From an uncultured Clostridia bacterium (GTDB lineage: Bacteria; Bacillota; Clostridia; Christensenellales; Aristaeellaceae), in NCBI GenBank assembly GCA_947631405.1, contig CANRLC010000010.1, positions 1-62,858 on the forward strand: 62,858 nucleotides of DNA. The letters are read 5' to 3'. Below are positions 16,123 through 25,285 of the stretch, piece after piece (position 1 is the first letter of the stretch; each line of letters opens with the position of its first letter). The translations under genes and the position numbers were made by a program. The notes beneath the pieces are model-generated. The model was not told where the DNA came from, made no database searches, and saw only the letters and a program-made list of their open reading frames with translations.

Positions 16123-17928
16123 TTGAACGACCTGTCGCAAAACCCGCTCGTCACCCGGCAGGACATGGTGCGCGCCGCGCTCGCGCTGCTGACGCCCGCC
16201 GCCGCGCGCCTGACGCCGGGCAAGGCCCGCATGATCGCGGGCCACGGCTCCGCGCACTACTCCGAGGACGTCGCGGGCATGGAGGGCTTTTCCCGCGCGC
16301 TCTGGGCGCTCATGCCGATGCTCGTCGGCCGCTGCCCCGAGGCCGAGCCGCTCTGGGCGCTCTGGCGCGAGGGCATCGTACACGGCACCGACCCCGAGCA
16401 CGAGGAATACTGGGGCGACATCGGCGACAGCGACCAGCGCATGGTCGAGATGGCCGTGCTGGGCGCGGGGCTGTGCTTCGCGCCGGAGCGGTTTTACTTT
16501 GAGCTTTCGCCCCGCCAGCGGGAGAACCTTGCGCGCTGGCTGGGCCAGATCAACCGTTTCGGCATGCCGCCCACCAACTGGCGCTACTTCCGCATCCTCG
16601 TCAACCTCGGCCTGCGCCGGGTGGGCCTGCCCGCAGACGAAGCGCGCCTTGCCGAGGATCTCGCACTGACCGAGAGCCACTACGAGGGCGACGGCTGGTA
16701 CTTTGACGAGGGCGAGCAGCGCGATTACTACACGCTCTGGGGCTTCCAGTATTACAACCTGCTCTACGCCGCCGCGATGCGCGAAAATGACCCCGAGCGC
16801 TGCGCGCTGCTCGTGCGCCGCGCGCAGGCAATCGCGCCGCGCTTTGCCTGTTGGTTTGACGGCGAGGGACGCGGCCTGCCCTACGGCCGCAGCCTGACCT
16901 ATCGCTTCGCGCAAGGCTCGTTCTACGCGGCGATGGCGTTCGCGGGCGTCACGGCGGAGGGCGTCGGCTGGGGCGAAATGAAGGGCCTGCTGCTGCGCAA
17001 CCTGCGCGCGTGGCTGCGCCTGCCGATCTTCGACGCGAGCGGGCTGCTCACGGTCGGCTACGGCTACCCCAACCTCTGCGCGAGCGAGGGCTACAACGCG
17101 CCCGGCTCGCCCTACTGGGGGCTGAAGGCGTTCCTCGTGCTGGCGCTGCCGGAAGGGCATCCCTTCTGGCAGGCGAAGGAGGCGCCCTTCCCCGCGCCGC
17201 TTACCTTCCTCGACCCGCATCCGCGCATGCTGCTCACGCGCGACGAAGGCAACCGTCAGGTCGTCGCCTACACGGCGGGCAACCACAACGACTGGGCGAT
17301 GCACGCCGACGCGAAATACGAGAAATTCTGCTACTCGACGCAGTTCGCCTTCTCCGTCGTCAAGGAGGCCGGCACGCTGCAAAAGGGCGCATATGACTCC
17401 ATGCTCGCCGTCAAGCGCGCCGGAAAGGATCTCTGGCACGCGCGCAGCGGCTGCGATTCCTTCTCCCTCTCGCCCGACCGCGTGCGCTTCACGTGGCGGC
17501 CCATGGAGGGCGTCACGATCGACACGGTGATCGCGCCGCTGGGGATGTGGCACATTCGCCGCCACATCGTCCGCTGCGACTGCGCCGTCGAGGCGGCGGA
17601 GGGCGCGTTCGCCGTCTGCCGGGACTGGGCGGGCAAGCGGCCCTGCGACCGCGTCCGGACGGCGACGGCGCAGGGGGCGTCCTTCGCGTCGGCGCACGGC
17701 GCGCGCGGGACGAGCGCGATCTACGCGCTCTCCGGCTACGAGCGCGGCGAGGTCGTCATCCCCGAGTGCAACACGAACCTGATGGCGCCGCGCACGGCGC
17801 TGCCCATGCTCCGCGCGACGCTCGCGCCGGGCGAGCATACGCTGTGCTGCGCCGTCTTTACCGACGCGGGCGATCGCCTGCCGGACGAAATCCCAAAGGA
17901 GGTATGGAGCCTTGCCGCAGCGCTATGA
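16123..17928 (+). CDS. DUF2264 domain-containing protein, probable polysaccharide-processing enzyme
   Basis: A 601-residue protein of the DUF2264 family. The N-terminal two thirds are helical, of (alpha/alpha)-barrel type (FSRALWALMPML, WLGQINRFGMPPTNWRYFRILVNLGL, YYTLWGFQYYNLLYA). This resembles GH88/GH105 and heparinase-type barrels. The C-terminal part is beta-rich. No signal peptide. The start is TTG at 16123, set by GAGGAGGC eight bases upstream. It overlaps the GH88 gene by 17 bases. Family members sit next to uronic acid catabolic genes; an exact reaction is not established, and a lyase or hydrolase role is inferred from fold and context. Confidence 0.85.
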   Translation: MNDLSQNPLVTRQDMVRAALALLTPAAARLTPGKARMIAGHGSAHYSEDVAGMEGFSRALWALMPMLVGRCPEAEPLWALWREGIVHGTDPEHEEYWGDIGDSDQRMVEMAVLGAGLCFAPERFYFELSPRQRENLARWLGQINRFGMPPTNWRYFRILVNLGLRRVGLPADEARLAEDLALTESHYEGDGWYFDEGEQRDYYTLWGFQYYNLLYAAAMRENDPERCALLVRRAQAIAPRFACWFDGEGRGLPYGRSLTYRFAQGSFYAAMAFAGVTAEGVGWGEMKGLLLRNLRAWLRLPIFDASGLLTVGYGYPNLCASEGYNAPGSPYWGLKAFLVLALPEGHPFWQAKEAPFPAPLTFLDPHPRMLLTRDEGNRQVVAYTAGNHNDWAMHADAKYEKFCYSTQFAFSVVKEAGTLQKGAYDSMLAVKRAGKDLWHARSGCDSFSLSPDRVRFTWRPMEGVTIDTVIAPLGMWHIRRHIVRCDCAVEAAEGAFAVCRDWAGKRPCDRVRTATAQGASFASAHGARGTSAIYALSGYERGEVVIPECNTNLMAPRTALPMLRATLAPGEHTLCCAVFTDAGDRLPDEIPKEVWSLAAAL

Positions 17929-19021
17929 GGACGCCTTTGCCCGGGCGGCGGACAAGTTCAGGCGCTCCGCGGCGGCCGCCGCCGCCGAGGGCGTCATTCC
18001 CTACAGGAGCGAGGGCGGGCGGTGGATCGCCTCGCCCTTCGACGGAAACAGCTGGTGGACGGGCGGCTTCTGGCCCGCGCTGATGTGGCAGTTCTACGCC
18101 GCCACGCGCGAGGAGGCGTTCCTCGCCGAGGCCCGGCGCGTGGAGGCGCTGCTCGCGGCGGAGCTTCGCCGCTTCACCGATCTCAACCACGACGTGGGCT
18201 TCATGTATCTGCTCTCCAGCGGGGCGGACTACAAGCTGACGGGCGACGCGCAAGCGCGCGTGGACGCGCTGCACGCCGCCAGCCTGCTGATGGGCCGCTA
18301 TAACCCCGTCGGGTTCATCCGCGCGTGGAACGCGCCGCAGCAGCGCGGCTTCGCCATCATCGACTGCATGATGAACCTCTCACTGCTCTTCTGGGCCTCC
18401 CGCCAGACGGACGACCCGCGCTTTGCCAAGGTCGCCACGGCGCACGCGGACACGACGCTGCGCGCGTTCGTGCGGCCGGACGGCTCGGTTTGCCACATCG
18501 TCGAATTCGACCCGGAGACGGGCGAGCGCGTGCGCGAGCATGCCGGGCAGGGCTACGCGCTGGGCAGCAGCTGGAGCCGCGGACAGGCGTGGGGCCTGTA
18601 CGGCTTCACGCTGGCGCACATGAACACGGGGCTTGCGCGCTACCTCGACGCGGCGACGCGCATCGCCGACCGCTTTGTCTCCCGCATCCGCGCGGACGGC
18701 CTGACCGACTGCGACTTTGACCAGCCCGAAACGCCCGAGCGCATCGACAACATCGCGGGCGCGGTGGCGGCCTGCGGCTTGATGGAGCTGTCTAAGCTCG
18801 CAAACCGCCCCGATTACCGCGACGCCGCGCTGCGGCTGGTCGATGGATTGCTCGATCTCTGCTGCGACTGGACGGACGCCTCGCGCGGCCTGCTCACCCG
18901 CTGCACCGCCAGCTACCACGACGACGCGGCGGGCGTACACACGAACATCACCTACGGCGACTACTTCCTCATCGAGGCGCTCGCCAAACTCTGCGGCAGC
19001 GACCCGATGCTCTGGCGCTGA
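17912..19021 (+). CDS. ugl: Unsaturated glucuronyl hydrolase, GH88
   Basis: A 369-residue (alpha/alpha)6-barrel enzyme that removes the unsaturated uronic acid left at the non-reducing end by polysaccharide lyases. The two key aspartates are D94 in TDLNHDVGFMY and D151 in AIIDCMMN, corresponding to the catalytic pair of characterised Bacillus GH88. SSWSRGQAWGLYGF is also typical. TTG at 17912 is chosen because AAGGAGG lies nine bases upstream, inside the end of the DUF2264 gene; a nearby ATG is in another frame. No signal peptide, so it acts on imported oligosaccharides. Confidence 0.93.
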   Translation: MPQRYEDAFARAADKFRRSAAAAAAEGVIPYRSEGGRWIASPFDGNSWWTGGFWPALMWQFYAATREEAFLAEARRVEALLAAELRRFTDLNHDVGFMYLLSSGADYKLTGDAQARVDALHAASLLMGRYNPVGFIRAWNAPQQRGFAIIDCMMNLSLLFWASRQTDDPRFAKVATAHADTTLRAFVRPDGSVCHIVEFDPETGERVREHAGQGYALGSSWSRGQAWGLYGFTLAHMNTGLARYLDAATRIADRFVSRIRADGLTDCDFDQPETPERIDNIAGAVAACGLMELSKLANRPDYRDAALRLVDGLLDLCCDWTDASRGLLTRCTASYHDDAAGVHTNITYGDYFLIEALAKLCGSDPMLWR

Positions 19022-19043
19022 AGCCCGCCGCGACGCAAATCGA

Positions 19044-19075
19044 CCCGCTCCGACGCATCAACGGAGCGGGTTTTT
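19044..19075 (+). terminator. Terminator of the importer-DUF2264-GH88 operon
   Basis: A perfect 9-bp stem CCCGCTCCG / CGGAGCGGG (19044-19052, 19062-19070) followed by TTTTT. Confidence 0.9.
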
Positions 19076-19124
19076 GATATTCATCAAACCACCCGCGACT
19101 TAGGCAAAGCGCCGGCCGCGGGCG

Positions 19125-19853
19125 TCATCTTTTCTTTTTCCGCTCGAACCGCTCGCGCAGCGGCAGCGCGTCCCGAAACTCGAACGCCGCCTCGAGGCCC
19201 CGGCTGCACAGGCCGATCAGCGGGCCGTTGACCAGCGCGCAGAGGATCGTGCCCAGCTTGACGCCCTCGAAATGCCCCACCCCGAAGAACGCGAAGGACA
19301 GCGCGACGCCGACGGCGCAGCTCGCGCAGTCATACGCGGTCTTCACGGCGTGGATGTTCGCTCCGGTGCGCGCCGCGATCTCCTTGACGAACAGCTCGTA
19401 GGCCTCCGGCGGGATGTAGGTGTGGAACAGCAGCGACACGCCCACGGCGCACAGCGGCAGCCCCGCGAGGTAAAACGCCGCGCGCGCCGCAAAGCCGCCG
19501 CCGGGCAGCAGCGCGACCAGCGCCATCGAGGCGTCGAGCGTCAGCCCGTAGACGACCGCCGTGATAAAGGAAAACAGATACGCCCGCTTGGGCCGCCGCA
19601 GCGCCAGCGTCAGCGCGAGCAGCAGCGCGGCCTGCAGCGCGTATTCCGCCATGCCGAAGGTGAACGCGGGGAACGCCCGCGACAGCCGCAAGTGCAGCAG
19701 ATACGCGGGCGCGACCACCATCGACAGCCCGAAGTCGGCCCGCTCCATCAGCGCCGTGCCCAGCGCCAGCGCGACGATGCCCAGCGCATACGCCGCCTCG
19801 CTGTACAGCGTCCGCCTGCGGGCGCTCCAACTTGTCGAAAAACCCATAAGCAT
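19125..19853 (-). CDS. YczE/YitT-like integral membrane protein (DUF6198-type)
   Basis: About 242 residues with five hydrophobic segments (AYALGIVALALGTALM, FGLSMVVAPAYLLHL, ALQAALLLALTLAL, LFSFITAVVYGL, AAFYLAGLPLCAVGVSLLF) and a basic tail ERKKKR. The pattern matches the YczE/DUF6198 family of putative transporters. The start is uncertain. The first ~17 codons are encoded by the dispersed repeat (unit 1), where GAGAAGG lies six bases before the ATG at 19853, so the repeat seems to supply the ribosome site and start. A full-length frame could begin at 19874. Confidence 0.7.
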   Translation of the reverse strand: MLMGFSTSWSARRRTLYSEAAYALGIVALALGTALMERADFGLSMVVAPAYLLHLRLSRAFPAFTFGMAEYALQAALLLALTLALRRPKRAYLFSFITAVVYGLTLDASMALVALLPGGGFAARAAFYLAGLPLCAVGVSLLFHTYIPPEAYELFVKEIAARTGANIHAVKTAYDCASCAVGVALSFAFFGVGHFEGVKLGTILCALVNGPLIGLCSRGLEAAFEFRDALPLRERFERKKKR

Positions 19854-20119
19854 CAAAATCCTTCTCGATTTCATTCAAAATCTAAGCAATTATCGAAAGA
19901 ATGGGATCGTCTTTTCTCCCCCATCCGGGGGAGAAAAGCCTTTTTTGACAGCTGCAGCGTCCGCTTGCGGGCGCTCCAACTTGCCGAAAAACCCATAAGC
20001 ATCAAAATCCTTCTCGATTTCATTCAAAATCTAAGCAACTATTGAAAGAATGGGATCGCCTTTTCTCCCCCTCTGGGGGGAGAAAAGCCTTTTTTGACAG
20101 ACTGCAGCGTCCGCCTGCC
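19806..20119. repeat. Tandem pair (copies B and C) of the dispersed palindromic repeat
   Basis: Unit 1 (19806-19954) and unit 2 (19955-20104) are about 149-150 bp each and nearly identical, with a 15-bp start of a third unit (20105-20119). Each contains CAGCGTCCGC, a 30-bp conserved stretch starting CGAAAAACCCATAAGCATC, then ATTGAAAGAATGGGATCG. A hairpin CTTTTCTCCCCC...GGGGGAGAAAAG and TTTTTTGACAG follow. Hairpin cores lie at 19892-19950 and 20041-20099. Unit 1 overlaps the 5' end of the minus-strand membrane protein gene. Confidence 0.85.
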
Positions 20120-20139
20120 CTCGCTTCCTTGCGCCATGC

Positions 20140-21957
20140 CTATTCCTCCTCCGCGCGCTCAAAGGTCATGCGCTGGTCGTGGCTTGCGGCGGGCGCGGCG
20201 GTCAGCGTGAGCCGCCAGAGCGTGCCCGGGAAATTGCGCGCCATGCGCTCGTCTGTGACGGGATACGCCTCGGCGCGGCAGGCAAGCGCCGGGTCGAACG
20301 TCAGCCGCAATTTTCCCAGATGCGCCGCTCCCGGCGAGCACATGGGCTTTTCGCGCAGCATGAAGACCCACGTCACCTCGCGCGGCGCGTCCAGCGTCAG
20401 GGTATCGCGCAGCGCGAAGCCCGCGTCCGTGAGCGTCAGCGCGCGGGTGTAGCGCTCTGCGCCCGCCTCGCGCGGGTACGCGCCGGAAAGCTCCATCGAC
20501 GCGCCATCCGCGTCCGCGCGCGCCTCGCGCGCCGCGTGCTCCCGGCCCGGGGCCTGCTCCGCCCCGCCGATCAGCGGCACGTTGTGGTTGCGCGAGCGCG
20601 TGTTGTCCAGCGTATAGCGCTCCGGGCCGAAGGTCTTGGCGGTGTACACGCGGTTGCCCATGTCCACCACGCACGGCTCGCCGTCCACATAGGCGACGAC
20701 GCTGCCCACGTCGTTGTGGTTGTGGTTTTCGCCGTTATGCCCGCCCTTGAAGGCGAGCGTCAGGCCGTTCTTTCGCCAGACATAGATCTGCAAGCCGTCC
20801 ATCGCCTCAAAGGGCGGCGGCGGCACGCTCGCGCAGGGCGCGACCCGCGAAAACAGCGCCGAGAGCACGCGGCTCGTCTGCGGCACGTCCGCCGGGCGGA
20901 AGCCGCCCGGCTCTCTTGCGCGCCGCGCGCAGATCGCCGCGCCCAGCGCCATCAGCCGCGCGTTGTCCGTGCGCGCGCCGTAGACGTAGAGGCGGTCGCC
21001 GTCAAGCCTCGGGCGGGCGTCGCAGTCCGCGAAGTTCAGGAACAGGTCGTCCTTCACCCACATGCGCGGCGGGAATTCGCCGATCTTGCGGATGAGCGGC
21101 TCGGCGTAAAAGTCGGCCTGTCCGTCCGTCGCGGCGAGAAGCTGCTCGAGGCAGTCCAGCAGCGCCGCGCCCGCCATGTTGAAGTAGCCGACGCCCTCGT
21201 CGCAGCCTCCGTCCGGCGGCAGCACGGCCAGATAGCGATCCAGCATGCGCATGCCGCGCGCGAGGATCTCGGAAAGCCTCGCGCGGTCGCGCCCGAGCAG
21301 CAACGCCGCTTCGAACACGTTGGAGACGATCCACGGCGTCCAGTTATTGACGTCGCTGCGGATCATGCCCATCCACCAGAAGTCGTCGTGATCCATGAAC
21401 GGCGCGATCACGCGGCGCTCGATCTGCGCGCGGGCGCGCCGGGCGATCAGCGGGCTGACCGCGTCCAGCTCGTCGCCCAGCAGGTACAGGATGTCGGCGA
21501 GCGTCGCCGCCGTCTGCGCCGCGAAGAGATCGACGTAGGGGTTGCCCTCGTCCGGCAGGGGTTTGCGCTCCGCGCCCGGGTGATCGCTGCCGTTGTGCGC
21601 GCTGATGACCCAGCTCGTCTCCTCCATCACGCACCACAGCCCGTCGATCACCGCGTCCAGATGCGCGCCGTCTGCGAGCACGCACTCCGCCAGCGCCGCG
21701 CCGAGCAGCTTCTTGCGCCGCTCGAAGTACGGCCCCTCGTAGGCCTGCCGGTCGCCCGTGCGCGTGAACGCCAGAAACTGCGTCGCGGTGAGCATCGGAT
21801 AGCCCGCGAGCGCCTCGTCGCCCCAGCGGACGATCTCCTCGCGTGTCTCGGGCGGCAGGCCTATCCACGCCGCGCGGTCGCCCTTGGGCGGGCACGGGCG
21901 ATACGCGCCCGTCAGCATTGCGCGCAGGTCATGCGATCTCAAAAACTCGTCAAACAT
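20140..21957 (-). CDS. Heparinase II/III-family polysaccharide lyase-like protein
   Basis: A 605-residue protein with an N-terminal (alpha/alpha) toroid (PYVDLFAAQTAATLADILYLLG, DFWWMGMIRSDVNNWTPWIVSNVF, GGCDEGVGYFNMAGAALLD) and a C-terminal heparinase II/III-like beta-sandwich. The latter contains the diagnostic GGHNGENHNHNDVGSVVAYVDGEP run, shown in part as HNHNDVGS. This layout suits lyases cleaving uronate-containing polymers. No signal peptide, so it is intracellular and probably acts on oligosaccharides. ATG at 21957 is chosen after GGGGAGG. With GH88 and glucuronidase nearby it fits glycosaminoglycan or similar uronic acid glycan use; the substrate is not determined. Confidence 0.88.
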   Translation of the reverse strand: MFDEFLRSHDLRAMLTGAYRPCPPKGDRAAWIGLPPETREEIVRWGDEALAGYPMLTATQFLAFTRTGDRQAYEGPYFERRKKLLGAALAECVLADGAHLDAVIDGLWCVMEETSWVISAHNGSDHPGAERKPLPDEGNPYVDLFAAQTAATLADILYLLGDELDAVSPLIARRARAQIERRVIAPFMDHDDFWWMGMIRSDVNNWTPWIVSNVFEAALLLGRDRARLSEILARGMRMLDRYLAVLPPDGGCDEGVGYFNMAGAALLDCLEQLLAATDGQADFYAEPLIRKIGEFPPRMWVKDDLFLNFADCDARPRLDGDRLYVYGARTDNARLMALGAAICARRAREPGGFRPADVPQTSRVLSALFSRVAPCASVPPPPFEAMDGLQIYVWRKNGLTLAFKGGHNGENHNHNDVGSVVAYVDGEPCVVDMGNRVYTAKTFGPERYTLDNTRSRNHNVPLIGGAEQAPGREHAAREARADADGASMELSGAYPREAGAERYTRALTLTDAGFALRDTLTLDAPREVTWVFMLREKPMCSPGAAHLGKLRLTFDPALACRAEAYPVTDERMARNFPGTLWRLTLTAAPAASHDQRMTFERAEEE

Positions 21958-21980
21958 GCGTCTTTCCTCCCCTTTGCGCC

Positions 21981-22159
21981 TCACGGGCGGCAGGGCTTTT
22001 CGATGTGTACCAGCTCTTCGAGCCGCAAAAAGCGCTCGCCGTCAAAGTCCATGTTACACGATGTCGGGCGTCCGGTCGATGATGCGCACGCCGAGGGCGG
22101 CGCCGTGCGCAGCGCACAAAATAGACGCGCGTCGCCTCGCGCCGGACGCCGCTCTCCAT
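21981..22159 (-). pseudogene. Possible frameshifted small gene upstream of the heparinase gene
   Basis: A start ATG at 22159 sits well behind AGGGAGG, and its frame opens MESGVRREATRVYFV. The protein-like sequence then continues in a second frame (AALGVRIIDRTPDIV) and ends in a third (MDFDGERFLRLEELVHIEK, stop at 21981). The 179-nt span is not a multiple of three. This looks like a short gene of about 60 codons broken by small indels, or a coincidence of frames. No family recognised. Confidence 0.35.
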
Positions 22160-22264
22160 GGCGATTCCTCCCTGTTTTTCTTGCAGTATAGCACAACCGC
22201 GCAGGAAAGTCCACCGCCCCGCGCGAGCGCGCCGGGCTTGGCGAAAAAATGTGCGGTTTGCCCC

Positions 22265-22293
22265 TTGACAGATACCCTGTTGGGGTATATAAT
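22265..22293 (+). promoter_or_regulatory. csoR-copA promoter with embedded CsoR operator
   Basis: Perfect TTGACA (22265-22270), 17-bp spacer and TATAAT (22288-22293). The spacer is an inverted repeat ATACCC-TGTTG-GGGTAT (22272-22288), the G/C-tract form bound by CsoR. Apo-CsoR would block RNA polymerase and Cu(I) would release it. Confidence 0.85.
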
Positions 22294-22316
22294 GCGATCG
22301 AAAGCGAGGGATCATC

Positions 22317-22667
22317 ATGGGTGAGACGGACGAGGCGAAGCGCGCGGCTTGCGCGCAGGCGGAAACGGAGGGCGGCTGCGCACACTGCCACCGCACGAAG
22401 GAGCGCAGCGCCGAGGAATACCGCGCGCTGCAAAACAGGCTGTTGCGCATCGAGGGACAGGTGCGGGGCATCCGCGGGATGCTCGAGCGGGGCGCGTACT
22501 GCACGGACATCCTGATTCAGGTATCCGCGGCGAACGCCGCGCTGAGCAGCTTCACGCGGGAGCTGCTCTCCGATCACATCCGCACCTGCGTCGCGCGGGA
22601 CATCCGCGAGGGCAAGGAGGAGACGATCGACGAGCTGCTCGCCACCCTCCAAAAACTGATGCGATAG
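22317..22667 (+). CDS. csoR: Copper-sensing transcriptional repressor, CsoR family
   Basis: A 116-residue all-helical DUF156 protein. The Cu(I)-binding Cys-His-Cys set is present: C62 (GAYCTDIL), H87 and C91 (LSDHIRTC). [15 protein letters not shown] is the family DNA-binding helix. The N-terminal extension carries an additional CAHCH. It autoregulates from the promoter above and is co-transcribed with the copper ATPase 91 bp downstream. Confidence 0.93.
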   Translation: MGETDEAKRAACAQAETEGGCAHCHRTKERSAEEYRALQNRLLRIEGQVRGIRGMLERGAYCTDILIQVSAANAALSSFTRELLSDHIRTCVARDIREGKEETIDELLATLQKLMR

Positions 22668-22758
22668 CAGACTGTGCCCGCACCCACTTCCGAACTGGAT
22701 TCTGGATCGGCCTACTTCTGCGCACGAGGCCGAAGGTTACCTCAAGGGAGGTCTTCTG

Positions 22759-25272
22759 ATGGAACAATATCTCGTCACGGGCATGAGCTGCGCCGCGTGC
22801 AGCGCGCGGGTGGAAAAGGCCGTCGCGGCGGTGCCGGGCGTGCAGTCGGTGTCGGTGAGCCTGCTCACGAACTCGATGGGCGTGGAGGGCACGGCCTCGC
22901 CGCAGGCGGTGGTCGCGGCGGTGCAGGCGGCGGGCTACGGCGCGCGGCCCAAGGACGCGCAGGCGTCCGCCCCCGCGCAGGCCGACGCGCTGGCCGACAC
23001 CGAGACGCCCAAGCTCCGGCGGCGGCTGATCGCGTCGCTGGCGTTTTTGCTGGCGCTCATGTACGTCTCGATGGGCGCCATGATGTGGGGCTGGCCGCTG
23101 CCCGCCTTCTTTGCGGGCAACCACGTCGCGGTGGGGCTGCTGGAGATGCTGCTCTCCGCGATCGTGATGGTCATCAACCAGCGCTTCTTTATCAGCGGCT
23201 TTCGCGCGCTCGCGCATCGCGCGCCGAATATGGATACGCTGGTCGCGCTCGGCTCCTCGGCGGCCTTTGGCTACAGCGCCTACGCCCTCTTCGCGATGAC
23301 GGGCGCGCAGGCGCGCGGCGACATGGCGGCCGTGATGGCGCTGATGGATGAGTTTTACTTTGAATCCGCCGCGATGATCCTCGCGCTCATCACCGTGGGC
23401 AAGATGCTGGAGGCGCGCTCCAAGGGCCGCACGACCGACGCGCTGCGCGGCCTGATGAACCTCGCCCCGCAGACGGCGACGCTCGTGCGCGGCGGCGAGG
23501 AGGTCGAGGTGCCCATCGCGCAGGTGCGGCGCGGCGACGTGTTCGTCGTGCGGCCCGGCGAGCATGTGCCGGTGGACGGCGTCGTCCTCTCCGGCGAGAG
23601 CGCCGTGGACGAATCCGCGCTCACCGGCGAGAGCGTCCCCGTGGACAAGGCCGCGGGCGACGCGGTCTCCGCCGCGACGGTCAACCGCTCGGGCTTCCTG
23701 CGCTGCGAGGCGACGCGCGTGGGCGAGGACACGACCCTCTCCCAGATCATCCGCATGGTCAGCGACGCCGCGGCGACCAAGGCCCCCATCGCCAAGCTGG
23801 CCGACCGCGTGTCGGGCGTGTTCGTGCCGGCGGTGATCGCCATCGCCGCCGTCACGGTGTGCGTCTGGCTGCTCGTCGGGCGCGGGGCGGGCTTCGCGCT
23901 CGCGCGCGGCATCAGCGTGCTGGTCATCAGCTGCCCGTGCGCGCTGGGGCTGGCCACGCCCGTGGCGATCATGGTTGGCAACGGGCTGGGCGCGCGAAAC
24001 GGCATCCTCTTTAAGACCGCCGCCGCGCTCGAGCAGGCGGGCAAGACCGAGATCGTCGCGCTCGACAAGACCGGAACGGTCACCCAAGGGGCGCCGCGCG
24101 TGACCGAGCTGCTGCCCGCGCCGGGCGTGGACGAAACGACGCTGCTCTCCCTCGCCTGCTCGCTCGAGGCCGGGAGCGAGCATCCCCTCGCCCGCGCCGT
24201 GATGGAGCGCGCGCGGGAGGCGGGCGTGGAGCCGCAGCCCGTGCAGGCGTTCGCCGCGCTGCCGGGCAACGGGCTGCGCGCGGAGCGGGACGGCCGCGCG
24301 CTGCTGGGCGGCAGCCTGTCCTTCGTCGCCTCCCAGTGCGAGGTGCCGCAGGCCGTCGCCGCGCGCTGCGAGGCGCTTTCCGGCGAGGGCAAGACGCCGC
24401 TGCTCTTTTGCGAGGACGGCAAGGCGCTGGGCGCGATCTTCGTGGCCGACGTCATCAAGGAGGACAGCGCCGCCGCCGTGCGCGCGCTCGAGGGCATAGG
24501 CGTTCGCGTGACGATGCTCACGGGCGACAACGAGTACACCGCGCGCGCCATCGCCCGGCAGGCGGGCATCGGCGAGGTCGTCGCGGGCGTTCTGCCCGAC
24601 GGCAAGGAGGCCGTCGTGCGAGCGCTGCGCGAACAGGGCCGCGTCGCGATGGTCGGCGACGGCATCAACGACGCCCCGGCGCTCACCCGCGCGGACATCG
24701 GCGTCGCCATCGGCGCGGGCGCGGACGTCGCCATCGACGCCGCCGACGTGGTGCTCATGCACAGCGCGCTCTCCGACGTCCCGGCGGCCATCCGCCTGAG
24801 CCGCGCGACGCTGCGCAACATCCGGCAAAACCTCTTCTGGGCGTTCTTCTACAACGTCATCGGCATCCCGATCGCCGCTGGCGCGCTGATCGGCCCGCTC
24901 GGCCTCACGCTGAACCCCATGATCGCCGCCGCCGCGATGAGCCTGTCCAGCTTCTGCGTCGTCACCAACGCGCTGCGGCTGAACCTCTTCGACCCGCACG
25001 ATCCATCCCATGACCGCAAGCGCGCGGCCCGCAAGGCCGCAAAACATAAGGAGGGAAAGACCATGAACAAGACCCTGAAGATCGAGGGCATGATGTGCCC
25101 CCACTGCGAGGCGACCGTGAAGGCCGCGCTCGAGGCCGTCGCGGGCGTGGAGTCCGCGCAGGTCAGCCACAAGGACGAAAGCGCCGTCGTGACGCTCCGC
25201 TCCGCCGTCTCCGACGACGCGCTGCGTCAGGCCGTCGAGGCCAAGGACTACAAGGTCGTCTCCATCGCGTGA
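22759..25272 (+). CDS. copA: Copper-exporting P1B-type ATPase with C-terminal CopZ-like domain
   Basis: An 837-residue Cu(I) efflux pump. One N-terminal metal-binding domain (GMSCAACSA) is followed by eight membrane segments. CPC is at 392-394 ([11 protein letters not shown]), actuator TGES is in LTGESVPV, phosphorylated D436 in [11 protein letters not shown] in EHPLARA, and GDGINDAP. Instead of stopping, the frame runs through a Lys-rich linker into a second complete HMA domain (residues 769-837, MMCPHC). This is normally a separate CopZ chaperone. The junction contains AAGGAGGGAAAGACC before an in-frame ATG (25063), so free CopZ may also be made by internal initiation. Confidence 0.93.
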   Translation: MEQYLVTGMSCAACSARVEKAVAAVPGVQSVSVSLLTNSMGVEGTASPQAVVAAVQAAGYGARPKDAQASAPAQADALADTETPKLRRRLIASLAFLLALMYVSMGAMMWGWPLPAFFAGNHVAVGLLEMLLSAIVMVINQRFFISGFRALAHRAPNMDTLVALGSSAAFGYSAYALFAMTGAQARGDMAAVMALMDEFYFESAAMILALITVGKMLEARSKGRTTDALRGLMNLAPQTATLVRGGEEVEVPIAQVRRGDVFVVRPGEHVPVDGVVLSGESAVDESALTGESVPVDKAAGDAVSAATVNRSGFLRCEATRVGEDTTLSQIIRMVSDAAATKAPIAKLADRVSGVFVPAVIAIAAVTVCVWLLVGRGAGFALARGISVLVISCPCALGLATPVAIMVGNGLGARNGILFKTAAALEQAGKTEIVALDKTGTVTQGAPRVTELLPAPGVDETTLLSLACSLEAGSEHPLARAVMERAREAGVEPQPVQAFAALPGNGLRAERDGRALLGGSLSFVASQCEVPQAVAARCEALSGEGKTPLLFCEDGKALGAIFVADVIKEDSAAAVRALEGIGVRVTMLTGDNEYTARAIARQAGIGEVVAGVLPDGKEAVVRALREQGRVAMVGDGINDAPALTRADIGVAIGAGADVAIDAADVVLMHSALSDVPAAIRLSRATLRNIRQNLFWAFFYNVIGIPIAAGALIGPLGLTLNPMIAAAAMSLSSFCVVTNALRLNLFDPHDPSHDRKRAARKAAKHKEGKTMNKTLKIEGMMCPHCEATVKAALEAVAGVESAQVSHKDESAVVTLRSAVSDDALRQAVEAKDYKVVSIA
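25063..25272 (+). CDS. CopZ-like copper chaperone, possible internally initiated product of copA
   Basis: A 69-residue HMA domain ([15 protein letters not shown] start, ferredoxin-like fold, CxxC) encoded in frame at the 3' end of copA. A canonical AAGGAGG lies 8-9 bases before ATG 25063, which is stronger than needed for a mere linker. Whether it is made separately, only as the fusion, or both, is not decidable from sequence. Confidence 0.5.
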   Translation: MNKTLKIEGMMCPHCEATVKAALEAVAGVESAQVSHKDESAVVTLRSAVSDDALRQAVEAKDYKVVSIA

Positions 25273-25285
25273 CGATCTCCGCACG

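Noticed and set aside
20179-22191. Long plus-strand reading frame opposite the heparinase-like gene
   Set aside because: Shadow frame: Arg/Ala/His-rich, no family features, no ribosome site.
22552-25284. 910-residue minus-strand frame opposite copA
   Set aside because: Shadow of the copper ATPase; dominated by Arg/Ala/His/Asp repeats.
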